Part shown: positions 23,421 through 30,580 of the stretch, in pieces
How the letters are laid out: every line of letters starts with the position of its first letter
How positions within the stretch are numbered: the stretch's first letter is position 1
Assembly (NCBI RefSeq): GCF_001941965.1
Contig: NZ_MKZO01000011.1
Location: 62,001-126,000 of the forward strand
DNA from: Pseudomonas putida
GTDB lineage: Bacteria; Pseudomonadota; Gammaproteobacteria; Pseudomonadales; Pseudomonadaceae
Length of the DNA: 64,000 nucleotides
Reading direction: 5' to 3'
Made by a program: the position numbers and the translations under genes
Notes under the pieces: generated by a model
What the model was told of the DNA's origin: nothing
The model's database searches: none
What the model saw: only the letters and a program-made list of their open reading frames with translations

Positions 23421-24110
23421 ATGGACCAGGACCGCATCCTCGACAAGATCAAGAAGTGTCTGGAAATGGCCAAGGGCAAGGGTTCTAACCCGAACGAAGC
23501 AGAGATCGCCCTGCGCCAGGCCCACAAGCTGATGGAGGCTTACAACCTAGAGATGGGTGACGTGCTGGCAAGCATGGCTGGAGAGGCAAAGGTTGCAGCA
23601 GGGTCAGAGGGTGAGCCCCCGGCGTGGCGTGTGCGACTGGCCCGAGTCTGCGCTGAAGCCTTCGGTTCGACCTTCATCATCAACGCGCCCTGGTTCGAAG
23701 AAGCCTCATTTATCTACATCGGGTGCGGCGCATCGCCAGAGCTGGCTTGCTATGCGTACCAGGTGCTGGAGCGCCAGTTGCAGAAAGCGCGGCGGGACTA
23801 CCTTGCAACGCAGAAACGTTGCAAACGCTCCACCAAGGTTGCGCGGGGGGACGCATTCGCTCACGGCTGGATCGACGCGGTGCAGGCCAAGGTCGAGCAG
23901 TTTGCGGGCGTCGAAGACAACATTGCCGAAGCGATACAGGCCTACATGGACAAGAAGTACCCGGATCTCGCCCCGGCCAAGATGAAGCGCCGCAAGCTCA
24001 AGGCGCGCGACGAGGTGGCGGGTGACGCCGGGTACAAGGCTGGCCGTTCGGCTCAACTGCATCACGCGGTTGGCCACCAACCCGTCGCGCGATTGACCCA
24101 GGGGGTGTGA
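23421..24110 (+). CDS. DUF2786 family phage protein
   Basis: 229 residues. The N-terminus (DRILDKIKKCLEMAKGKGSN, PNEAEIALRQAHKLMEAYNL) is the DUF2786 signature; the C-terminal region is basic (MKRRKLKARDEV). It starts one base after the DUF3164 stop. Proteins with this domain are common in phages and plasmids, with an unknown and possibly nucleic-acid-related role. Confidence 0.8.
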   Translation: MDQDRILDKIKKCLEMAKGKGSNPNEAEIALRQAHKLMEAYNLEMGDVLASMAGEAKVAAGSEGEPPAWRVRLARVCAEAFGSTFIINAPWFEEASFIYIGCGASPELACYAYQVLERQLQKARRDYLATQKRCKRSTKVARGDAFAHGWIDAVQAKVEQFAGVEDNIAEAIQAYMDKKYPDLAPAKMKRRKLKARDEVAGDAGYKAGRSAQLHHAVGHQPVARLTQGV

Positions 24111-24111
24111 T

Positions 24112-24468
24112 ATGTCGCAAGCCAACCCCTTTATTCCACCAGGCCGGGAGTATGGTGCGGTTGATACTGAAAACCGCTTGCGCGCCTTGGAAGGTTTCGA
24201 TCTGGTGCAGTGCCGCGCCGCGCTTGCTGTTCCGCATCTGCAAAAGGCGGTCGAGAAGAAACTGCTCAGCCGCATTCGTCAGTTGGAGAAGCTTTCAGCT
24301 ACAGAGTATCCCTGCGGCATCACGGTGAAATTGAAGTATCACAGCGATGATGAATGCATCGGGTGGGCTCACCGTGGCGACAATGGTGCATTACTGAGCG
24401 CCTACGGTCGTACGCCTCTTGATCCAGATGCCTGGATTATCGTGAGCGAACAGGAGGGCAGCCTGTGA
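24112..24468 (+). CDS. Hypothetical early phage protein (118 aa)
   Basis: A mixed alpha/beta protein: a helical first half (FDLVQCRAALAVPHLQKAVE, LLSRIRQLEKLSATEY) and a beta-rich second half. No family recognised. It starts one base after the DUF2786 stop and overlaps the GemA start by 4 bp, so it is part of the early operon. Confidence 0.6.
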   Translation: MSQANPFIPPGREYGAVDTENRLRALEGFDLVQCRAALAVPHLQKAVEKKLLSRIRQLEKLSATEYPCGITVKLKYHSDDECIGWAHRGDNGALLSAYGRTPLDPDAWIIVSEQEGSL

Positions 24469-24914
24469 GTACAGTTCAGTCCAATGCCAACCGTCTGCGT
24501 CTGATCAAGACGATCCATGTTGCTCGCCGCGAACTCCAGATGGATGACGACACTTATCGGCTCATGCTGTCGGGAATGCCTGCGCTGGAAGGCTGCACAT
24601 CCACAGCAGACCTGAGCGTTCCAAAGCTGATGCAGGTTTTGGAACAGCTCAAACTGAAGGGCTTCAAGGTTCGTCCAACCGCTGGCAGCAAGCGACCAAG
24701 GGCGAAGGACGGCCAGTCTAGGAAGATCCGCTCGCTGTGGCTGTCACTACGGGATGCCGGTGCGCTTCGCGATCCGTCAGAGGAATCCCTGGTGAAGTTC
24801 GTCAAAGGCGTTACGGGTGTGGCTGCGCTGCAATGGCTGACCGCTGCCCAGGCCAGCCTGGTCATCGAGCAACTCAAACAGTGGCTGCAACGGGCTCAAC
24901 AGGAGGCGGTATGA
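24465..24914 (+). CDS. gemA: GemA-like regulatory protein (Mu gp16, DUF1018)
   Basis: 149 residues, starting with GTG in a GTGA overlap. The DUF1018 pattern is clear: RLRLIKTIHVARRELQMDDD, TYRLMLSGM and a second half with RKIRSLWLSLRDAGALRDPS. In Mu, GemA modulates host gene expression and DNA supercoiling during lytic growth. It directly precedes the Mor-type activator, as in Mu. Confidence 0.85.
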   Translation: MSTVQSNANRLRLIKTIHVARRELQMDDDTYRLMLSGMPALEGCTSTADLSVPKLMQVLEQLKLKGFKVRPTAGSKRPRAKDGQSRKIRSLWLSLRDAGALRDPSEESLVKFVKGVTGVAALQWLTAAQASLVIEQLKQWLQRAQQEAV

Positions 24915-25270
24915 AAGAGTCGAGCACTGCCGGCGACTTGCTCCAGGCGCTCGCCGACCACGTCACGAAATCAGCGAAGGAGACACTGCACGTCAGCGAT
25001 GAGGTTGCCGAGGCTCACGGCGTAGAGGTCGCGATGCAGATGGCGGCAGTCTGGGGCGGGCAGCAACTGTACATCCCGAAGGGCATCCATCTGCAAGCGT
25101 CCAAGCTGCATCAGCAGATCTTCGACGAATGGACCGGACGCAACCATCGCGAGATCGCAATGAAGCACGGCATCTCGCTGGCGTTTGTCTACAAGGTCGT
25201 AAAGCGCATGCGGCTGGCCGTGATCGCTCGCAACCAGGGTGATCTATTCCACGCCAACCTGGAGGAATGA
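24911..25270 (+). CDS. mor: Mor-type transcription activator of late genes
   Basis: 119 residues from MKESSTAGDLLQALADHVTK. The N-terminal dimerisation part (VEVAMQMAAVWGGQQLYIPK) and C-terminal HTH (WTGRNHREIAMKHGISLAFV, YKVVKRMR) match the Mor/C family, whose dimers bind imperfect dyads upstream of middle and late promoters. It is the last early gene. Only one Mor/C-type gene is visible, so it may act directly on the three late dyads at 15560, 8121 and 1580. It overlaps GemA by 4 bp. Confidence 0.87.
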   Translation: MKESSTAGDLLQALADHVTKSAKETLHVSDEVAEAHGVEVAMQMAAVWGGQQLYIPKGIHLQASKLHQQIFDEWTGRNHREIAMKHGISLAFVYKVVKRMRLAVIARNQGDLFHANLEE

Positions 25271-25275
25271 GGACC

Positions 25276-25291
25276 GGGGCAGCGATGCCCC
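25276..25291 (+). terminator. Hairpin after the last early gene
   Basis: GGGGCA-GCGA-TGCCCC lies six bases after the mor stop codon. No T-run follows, so it may be a weak terminator or an mRNA-stabilising hairpin. Confidence 0.4.
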
Positions 25292-25407
25292 AACCCTTGC
25301 ATCCTTTGCAACACTATTGCAGCCACCGTCCCACCTTGGCCCATCCCTTACCGGACTATCCCGGATTTATCTCGCCCACTCCCTAGGGTTTATCTCAGTC
25401 CCCAACA
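25292..25407. repeat. Prophage right end with direct repeats
   Basis: Non-coding end segment. GGATTTATCTCG (25363-25374) and GGGTTTATCTCA (25386-25397) are direct repeats exactly 23 bp apart, as expected for transposase binding sites near a Mu-type end. The proposed terminal dinucleotide is CA at 25406-25407. Confidence 0.55.
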
Positions 25408-25575
25408 CCTGGGGCTGTCGTGACGGTGGAGGAGTTGCTGGAGCACTGTCGCGGGTTGCTGTCGCGGTACAAGGTGCCGAGGCAGGTGCATTTCATCGAG
25501 GAGTTGCCGCGTTCGCATTATGGGAAGGTGCAGCGGAACCGGTTGTTGGCGGTGCTGGAGGCTGGCATTTGCTGA
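25408..25575 (+). pseudogene. 3' remnant of an AMP-dependent acyl-CoA ligase gene
   Basis: From the first base after the prophage end, an open frame gives 55 residues containing VEELLEHCRGLLSRYKVPRQ, VHFIEELPRSHYGKVQRNRL and a natural stop. The LSRYKVPRQVHFIEELPRSHYGKVQRNRL pattern is the C-terminal lid of adenylate-forming acyl-CoA synthetases, with the catalytic Lys in YGKVQR. No start or N-terminal domain exists here. The rest of the gene should lie beyond the left prophage end. Confidence 0.8.
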
Positions 25576-25598
25576 TCCGGGTCATGCAGTGATCTTCC

Positions 25599-25686
25599 GG
25601 GCCTCATCGCTGGCAAGCCAGCTCCCACAGGTACAGCGCCGCTCTCAAGGACGGTGGTGAACCTGTGGGGCTTGCCAGCGATGAGC
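25599..25686. repeat. REP inverted pair
   Basis: Two inverted copies of the P. putida-type REP (TCATCGCTGGCAAGCCAGC and its complement with CTGTGGG) around a short spacer, just after the ligase remnant. Confidence 0.85.
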
Positions 25687-25977
25687 ATGGGTATCTACAT
25701 ATCTCTCGCTCGGGCTCGGATTCTGGACTTGCGCTGGATCCGTAGGAGCGTGGCTTGCCCGCGAAGGGCCGCAAAGCGGCCCCAAAACCTGCCACGCCGA
25801 GCATCTGGAGTACAGCAGTCGCGCAGGCGCTGAATCCAGAAAGGCGTTCCCCTGCTAGCTCGTGCTGGATGGTTTTGGGGCCGCTTTGCGGCCCTTCGCG
25901 GCGGTTCGGCGGTCCGACAAGCCACGCTCCTACCTGAACCGCGTCGGCCATCAACCCGAGGTTGTAGATACCCATGC
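25685..25977. repeat. Nested inverted repeat (second repeat family)
   Basis: Outer arms of 15 nt (GCATGGGTATCTACA at 25685-25699 and its complement at 25963-25977) enclose long inner arms (25742-25790 and 25871-25932) built on GTAGGAGCGTGGCTTG and AAGGGCCGCAAAGCGGCCCC. No credible gene lies in 25576-26007; this stretch is repeat DNA. Confidence 0.75.
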
Positions 25978-26007
25978 AGCGATGAGGCCATCAGAATCGA
26001 CGGGAAA

Positions 26008-26181
26008 CTAAACGGGTTGACTACCCCGGCTTGCTGCGTTTTCTCTGGTTTCGGAATGGGGAACAGGTTTGGGGCAGCCAGTGCTGAGACTATTTGCCCA
26101 GTCCTGCACGAGGCGTTGGTCAACAACCTGGCCAGTATCTACATCTGCCAAAGCCTCACGGGTTTTATCATCGCTATTCAT
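26008..26181 (-). CDS. Solitary CopG/ParD-like antitoxin, 57 aa
   Basis: Short gene starting MNSDDKTREALADVDTGQVV and continuing DQRLVQDWANSLSTGCPKPV, the C-terminal antitoxin pattern (REALADVDxGxxVDxxxVxxWAxSL) of Pseudomonas CopG/ParD-type proteins. AGGAG lies eight bases before the ATG at 26181. The last 20 residues look unrelated to the family and may come from a fused or frameshifted end. No toxin gene follows: the DNA downstream is repeat sequence. Probably a remnant antitoxin or regulator. Confidence 0.6.
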   Translation of the reverse strand: MNSDDKTREALADVDTGQVVDQRLVQDWANSLSTGCPKPVPHSETRENAASRGSQPV

Positions 26182-26210
26182 TCGATGTACTCCTGATCAG
26201 TAAGGCGGGG

Positions 26211-26990
26211 CTAGAGATTCCCCAACTGCGCCGCAATCCCCTCACAAGCCCGCCGCACATGCGCTGCCAGTGCCGACCCCGGATGGGTCTCTTCCTCCAT
26301 ATCCAGCCCGGCCACCACCACCGCACCCAACGCCTGCCCACCTGCGACCCGGATCGGAAACGCCACCGACGACAACCCAGGCTTGAACTCCCCATGCCCA
26401 AAGGCGAAATCCCGCTCGCTGCGGATCAGTTGCAACCCCGGCAGTGCCTTGGCATAGCGCTCTTCCCCCAGCACCCCCAGCGCCAGCGCCTCGCTGTACG
26501 TCGCCAGCACCGCGCGCCCGCTGGGGCTGCCCTCGATGGGAAACTGATCCGCCAGGTCCACGATCACATTCAATGGTGTGGCCGGCGTCCACATCCGTTC
26601 GATCAGTACCACCTGGTCCCCCACCGGTACCGACAGCGAGACGATCGCCGGCCGCTCGCCGATCACCCGCTGCAGTTCGATGGCATAGGGCAGGGCCAGG
26701 CGGCGCAGGTTCAGGCGGTTCAGGTAGGCGGCGGAGTAGATCAGGCTTTCCGGGCCGATATGGTAGGTCGCCCCGCGGGACTCGATCAGGCCCCAGTACG
26801 TGAGGGTCTTGAGCAGGCGGTGGATGGTGGAACGCTCGATACCGGTCTGCCGCGCCAGGTCGAGGGCGCTGGCGCCGTGCTTGAGGTTGGCCAGGGCACG
26901 CAGCAGAACGATCGAGCGGTCGATGACCTGGACGCGTCCGCCGGCGTTGTCCTTGCCGTTGGTCGCAGGTTGAGGGGCAGAGATTTCCAT
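26211..26990 (-). CDS. IclR-family transcriptional regulator
   Basis: 259 residues from MEISAPQPATNGKDNAGG. N-terminal winged helix (VIDRSIVLLRALANLKHGAS, LDLARQTGIERSTIHRLLKT) and C-terminal effector domain (about 100-255, with PSGRAVLATYSEALAL and FGHGEFKPGLSSVAFPI). A typical dimeric regulator of a catabolic pathway. An in-frame ATG 33 bases upstream is possible. It stands alone: its target could be divergent genes to the right or genes elsewhere. The effector is unknown. Confidence 0.85.
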   Translation of the reverse strand: MEISAPQPATNGKDNAGGRVQVIDRSIVLLRALANLKHGASALDLARQTGIERSTIHRLLKTLTYWGLIESRGATYHIGPESLIYSAAYLNRLNLRRLALPYAIELQRVIGERPAIVSLSVPVGDQVVLIERMWTPATPLNVIVDLADQFPIEGSPSGRAVLATYSEALALGVLGEERYAKALPGLQLIRSERDFAFGHGEFKPGLSSVAFPIRVAGGQALGAVVVAGLDMEEETHPGSALAAHVRRACEGIAAQLGNL

Positions 26991-27338
26991 CGTGACAGGG
27001 GATTCCAAAAGACCGGTCGCCAAGGTTAGCCGTGATCCGCCACCGGGTGAAGAGCCGGTGCCGGCGATTATTTCGCGACGGCTTAGATCGAATACGCATG
27101 CCGGTTATGAGCATGGATCTTTCGGCGATATCCGTTGCGTCGTTTTCGAGGCCATAGAGAACGAGGATTTCGGGATAGCGTTAAAACCGTTGCTATTGCA
27201 TGAACCGCCATTGCCAAGGCCGTTCACTGGCCTGTGATCACGACCACGAGCGCTGCTTTCCCGCCATCTTGCCGCTGCGCCGGCGATCCCTAGAATCCGC
27301 CCCCATCTCCTCTCGTCACCTTGAACAAGGACTTCACC
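26991..27338. other. Intergenic region between IclR gene and Met-rich gene
   Basis: About 350 bp with no credible coding frame. It must hold promoters for the leftward IclR gene and possibly for the Met-rich gene. An A/T-rich stretch (GTTAAAACCGTTGCTATTGC, about 27180-27199) is the only promoter-like part I see; no clear -35/-10 pair or operator could be assigned. Confidence 0.5.
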
Positions 27339-27818
27339 ATGATGAACGCAATGCAGATGCCGATGATGAACAGCGCCATGCCGATGATGCCCATGACCGG
27401 CATGCCGATGATGATGGCGACCATGACCTGCAAGATGCTCGACGACGGCATGCTGTGCACTATGAAGCCTGCCGCCGGCATGGAGATGGCGATGTTCCGC
27501 AACAGCGCGGAAATGATGCAGATGATGATGAACTGCGGCATGCCGATGATGATGCAGTGCGGCAACCTGATGCTGATGGGCTGCAATCAGATGACCATGG
27601 GCATGCCCATGAACGGCATGATGATGCCGATGATGAAATGCATGATGGAATGCACCGTTATGGCCGACGGCATGACCTGCAAGATGATGCCGATGGCCGG
27701 CATGAGCATGGAGATGATGAACAGCTGCTGCATGCTCATGATGAAGATGATGAACGACTGCAGCATGCCGATGATGATGAGCTGCAACGGCATGCCGATG
27801 ATGTGCTGCACCTGCTGA
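27339..27818 (+). CDS. Methionine- and cysteine-rich repetitive protein
   Basis: 159 residues, of which I count 64 Met and 15 Cys. Repeated units are MPMM, GMPMM, MTCKM and NCGMPMM, and the protein ends CCTC. ATG at 27339 follows AAGGA at a good distance; an upstream TTG is less likely. No signal peptide or membrane helix is apparent. Other frames over the same repeats give Asp/His-rich, Ile-rich or stop-filled sequence and lack a binding site. Dense Met and Cys thioether/thiol groups suggest binding of Cu(I), Ag(I) or Hg(II), or a methionine/sulfur store or oxidant sink. No family recognised. Confidence 0.7.
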   Translation: MMNAMQMPMMNSAMPMMPMTGMPMMMATMTCKMLDDGMLCTMKPAAGMEMAMFRNSAEMMQMMMNCGMPMMMQCGNLMLMGCNQMTMGMPMNGMMMPMMKCMMECTVMADGMTCKMMPMAGMSMEMMNSCCMLMMKMMNDCSMPMMMSCNGMPMMCCTC

Positions 27819-27830
27819 CGCTTGGGTGAC

Positions 27831-28472
27831 TCAGTCCCGGCTTTCGGGATGGGTCACCACCAGGTACGCCACCGCTTCGCTGTCCACCGGATTGCGATAG
27901 CGGTGGGGCTGGTCGGCGTAGAAGACGATTGAGTCGCCGGTCGACAGCAGGAAGCGCTCGTCGTTGACGCTGATCTCCAGCGCCCCCTGGGCCACCACCA
28001 GGTTCTCCCGTACCCCCGGACCATGTCCGGCGGAGTGCTCCTCACCCAGCGGGCTGATCCGCAATTCGTAGAACTCCGTCTGCTGCGGCGCATCCACCGG
28101 ATACAGCGCACGGCTGACGAAGGTCCCCGCCGCACTGACCAGACGCTTGCTGTCGCGCTTGGGCAATAGCGTCACCCCGGCACATTCGTGCTGATCGAGA
28201 AAAGCCGCTACCGATACCTTCAAGCCCTTGGCGATCTTGCACAGCACGCGGATCGAAGGAACGCTGCGCGCGGATTCGACCTGCGCCAGCATGGCCCGGC
28301 TGACCCCGCTGGCACGGGCCAGGGCATCGAGGGACAACTGGCGCTTGGCGCGCAGGCGCTGGAGGTTGCTGGCGACCCGCTGGCCGATACCGTCGTCTTC
28401 CTGGGTGACGGCTTCGGGCAGGGTGAAGGGCGGTTCGTCGGCGGTGACCAGGAAGCGGTTCGGTGTGTTCAT
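27831..28472 (-). CDS. XRE-cupin transcriptional regulator
   Basis: 213 residues: an XRE HTH (about 30-85, LSLDALARASGVSRAMLAQV, SARSVPSIRVLCKIAKGL) joined to a C-terminal cupin (about 125-205, with FYELRISPLGEEHSAGHGPG and DSIVFYADQPHRYRNPVDSE). Such regulators sense small ligands through the cupin, often in amino acid or polyamine metabolism. Its ATG overlaps the stop of a 41-aa upstream gene as ATGA. It converges with the Met-rich gene. Confidence 0.88.
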   Translation of the reverse strand: MNTPNRFLVTADEPPFTLPEAVTQEDDGIGQRVASNLQRLRAKRQLSLDALARASGVSRAMLAQVESARSVPSIRVLCKIAKGLKVSVAAFLDQHECAGVTLLPKRDSKRLVSAAGTFVSRALYPVDAPQQTEFYELRISPLGEEHSAGHGPGVRENLVVAQGALEISVNDERFLLSTGDSIVFYADQPHRYRNPVDSEAVAYLVVTHPESRD

Positions 28473-28594
28473 GCCTGCGGTACGGCCAGCCCGGCCTGCT
28501 GCACGTACATCGCCCAGAGCAGGCGGCCACGTTGCTGGGCCAGCTTGCGTTTGCGGTGCAGGGTGAAGTCGATGACGGTGGCGGCTTGGCTCAT
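28469..28594 (-). CDS. 41-aa leader-like protein coupled to XRE-cupin gene
   Basis: Short gene starting MSQAATVIDFTLHRKRKLAQ and ending VQQAGLAVPQA, basic and helical. AGGA lies upstream of the ATG at 28594, and the stop TGA overlaps the regulator's ATG. It may set translation of the regulator, or be a small functional partner. No family recognised. Confidence 0.55.
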   Translation of the reverse strand: MSQAATVIDFTLHRKRKLAQQRGRLLWAMYVQQAGLAVPQA

Positions 28595-28707
28595 GGGGGG
28601 ATTCCTTGTCTGGAGCAGGGGGCCATGAGGGGAGACTACTGGTTTGTTTTTAGAACCAGAAATACTGAATTTGCATTGGTTAATTCCATTTTGATATTGG
28701 TTCTGAA

Positions 28708-28791
28708 GGCCTCATCGCTGGCAAGTCAGCTCCCACAGGGATCGCGTGCACCGCTGAACCTGTGGGAGCTGGCTTGCCAGCGATGAGGCCC
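28708..28791. repeat. REP inverted pair
   Basis: Inverted pair of the TCGCTGGCAAG.CAGCTCCCACAGG REP hairpin, with GAACCTGTGGGAGCTGGCTT as the return arm. It occupies most of the 200-bp gap between the leader gene and the fused IclR gene. Confidence 0.9.
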
Positions 28792-28797
28792 GAAAGG

Positions 28798-30405
28798 TCA
28801 AGGAAATCTGTTGATCTCACCCACTACCTGCCCACCCACCTCAGTCTCCACCTGCAGCACACCCCCCGAATCCGGCGCACTGCCCAGCACCTCCAGCTTC
28901 AACTCCTGCCGCGCACTGGTGATGAACAAGGTGCGCATCCCATCCCCGCCAAAACACAGGTCCGTAGGGCAGGGCACCGGCAACCCGATCATCCGCTCCA
29001 GGTTCCCCTCGGCATCGAAGCGCGCCAGGCTCCAGCCATCACGCTGGGTCGTCCAGACCCCGCCCTGCGCATCCAGCGCCAGGCCGCTGAGACTGCCGCC
29101 GCCCCGAGGTAGCGACGCCAGCCGCCGCACCGCCGTGCTCCCCGGCTGCAAGCGCAGGATATCCCCGGTCTCCGGCGCGATCGCATATACCGCGCTGCCG
29201 CTGGCATCCCAGCGAAACCCGCTGATCTGCTCGCTCAGCGCCCAGCCATGACGCAACTCGCCCTCGCTGCTCATCTCGCCGATCAGGCAACCGCTCGCCG
29301 TACGCGCACAGGCCCACAGGGTGCCCGACGGATGCCCGGCCAACGCCAGCAAGCGACTGCCCAGCACATCCTGCATCGGATGCTCGTTGCCTTCCCAGTC
29401 CACCAATGACCAGCCCCCGGCCTGGGCCACCAGCAAGCCGTCGCGGTGCAGCTCCATGGCCCGCACCGGCATGTCCAGGCGGGTGAGCAGGCGGCTGGTG
29501 TGCCCGTCCCAGCAATGGATCGCCGGGGCCAGGGTGTCGGCCCAGTACAAGAGGCCGCTCGCCGCATGCCAGCGCGGGAACGCCCCATGGAACGACCAGG
29601 GCGCCGGCAGCACATGCAAGGCTCCCGACGGCCGCTGCGTGGTCTCCGGTCGCAACTGCTCGCCCACCCGCCGTGCCGCATCCGCCAGCTCCGGGCCGAG
29701 CAGGGTCAGGCGCTCCAGGGTCAGGCGATAGGCCGGTCCGGCCACGCTCAAGGCGCCGCGCACCACGCCCTGCTTGTCGATGATCGGCGCCGCCACGCAG
29801 CACACGCCGAGGCGGATTTCCTCGTCGTCGAGGGCATAGCCGCGGGTGCGGGTGATCTGCAGTTCGGCCAGCAAGCGGCGGCGGTCGGTGATGGTCAGCG
29901 GGGTCAGCGGTTCCAGCACCACGCCCTTGAGGATCTCGTCCCGCGCCGCTGCCGACAGCGCCGAAAGGATCGCCTTGCCCTGGCCGGTGCAGTACACCGG
30001 CTTGCCCTGGCCAAGACTGGCCGCCGAACGCTGGGTATGGGCGCCATCACAGCGCTCCAGGGACAGCACCTGGTTGCCGTCGAGCACCGCCAGGTACGAG
30101 GTCTCCCCGGTCAGGTCGCGCAGGGCGCGCAGCTCCTCGCTGGCCGCCGCCACCAGGTCCGGCTCCAGGTAGGCGTTGCGGACCATCTCCAAGTAGTTGA
30201 AGCCCAGGCGGTAGACCTTGCGCGTCGGGTCGCGGCGGATCATCCCGCGCTCCACCAGGGTGGCGAGGATGCGGTACAGGGTGGTGCGCGGCAGCGGCAC
30301 CTGGTCGGCCAGCTGTGCCTGGCTGATGCCGCTGGGCATGGCGCCCACGGCCTGGAGCACGTCAAGGGCCTTTTCGAGGGCGGCGGTACCTTCACCTGGT
30401 TTCAT
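28798..30405 (-). CDS. IclR regulator fused to SMP-30/gluconolactonase-like propeller
   Basis: 535 residues. Residues 1-70 form an IclR winged helix (ISQAQLADQVPLPRTTLYRI), 80-250 the IclR effector domain, and about 260-530 a six-bladed SMP-30-type beta propeller (ASGLLYWADTLAPAIHCWDG, LSGLALDAQGGVWTTQRDGW). Of the three SMP-30 metal ligands, the Asp is kept (ALDAQGG), but the Glu of GEGPxW is Ala (GAFPRW) and the Asn of PNG is Ser (ISG), so lactonase activity is doubtful. It probably senses a sugar acid or lactone and controls the divergent catabolic operon starting at 30581. Confidence 0.88.
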   Translation of the reverse strand: MKPGEGTAALEKALDVLQAVGAMPSGISQAQLADQVPLPRTTLYRILATLVERGMIRRDPTRKVYRLGFNYLEMVRNAYLEPDLVAAASEELRALRDLTGETSYLAVLDGNQVLSLERCDGAHTQRSAASLGQGKPVYCTGQGKAILSALSAAARDEILKGVVLEPLTPLTITDRRRLLAELQITRTRGYALDDEEIRLGVCCVAAPIIDKQGVVRGALSVAGPAYRLTLERLTLLGPELADAARRVGEQLRPETTQRPSGALHVLPAPWSFHGAFPRWHAASGLLYWADTLAPAIHCWDGHTSRLLTRLDMPVRAMELHRDGLLVAQAGGWSLVDWEGNEHPMQDVLGSRLLALAGHPSGTLWACARTASGCLIGEMSSEGELRHGWALSEQISGFRWDASGSAVYAIAPETGDILRLQPGSTAVRRLASLPRGGGSLSGLALDAQGGVWTTQRDGWSLARFDAEGNLERMIGLPVPCPTDLCFGGDGMRTLFITSARQELKLEVLGSAPDSGGVLQVETEVGGQVVGEINRFP

Positions 30406-30411
30406 CGGTTA

Positions 30412-30531
30412 TTCCCATCAGTTGGAACGGAACGGCTGTGGCACCGATTCTGCCCCTTTTCGCCGGGACTTTCCCCCATAGAATCGGCCTCAACGGGGGT
30501 TGAAGCCGGCGCTTGTTCCACATGGTGGGAA
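30412..30531. promoter_or_regulatory. Divergent control region with two TTCC-N8-GGAA dyads
   Basis: TTCCCATCAGTTGGAA (30412-30427), seven bases before the regulator start, and TTCCACATGGTGGGAA (30516-30531), 50 bp before the operon start, share 16-bp spacing and outer arms. They are likely operators for the fused IclR regulator, giving autoregulation and control of the operon. Confidence 0.5.
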
Positions 30532-30580
30532 TTGGCGTCGACCACCCATCGGATGAATCCCGCCTGGAGAACCTATAAGA

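Larger units (their letters stand above)
1..25407. mobile_element. Mu-like (BcepMu-type) transposable prophage, right-hand part
   Basis: Identified by a full set of Mu-family genes: tape measure, gp41, tail tube and sheath, gp36/gp37, capsid, protease, gpG, gpF, DUF935 portal, gp28 and gp27 terminase, spanins, holin, endolysin, XRE repressor, transposase A, ATPase B, GemA and Mor. The early genes run rightward to the right end and the late genes run leftward from a central repressor, which is the BcepMu rather than the Mu arrangement. The right boundary at 25407 is inferred: the + strand reads ...CCCCAACA there, so the opposite strand begins TGTTGGGG as Mu-type ends do, and the next base starts an in-frame remnant of a host ligase gene. 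The left end lies outside the window. Confidence 0.93.

Noticed and set aside
25239..25592. Rightward frame crossing the prophage end
   Set aside because: It joins phage end DNA to the wrong frame of the ligase remnant; the correct ligase frame is 25408-25575.
25599..25977. Possible CRISPR array in the repeat-rich stretch
   Set aside because: Repeats are inverted REP-type pairs, not regularly spaced direct repeats with unique spacers.
27200..27829. Asp/His-rich frame over the Met-rich gene, and Ile- or His-rich frames on the other strand
   Set aside because: They arise from the same ATGATG-type DNA repeats; only the Met-rich frame has a placed ribosome binding site and regular Cys codons.
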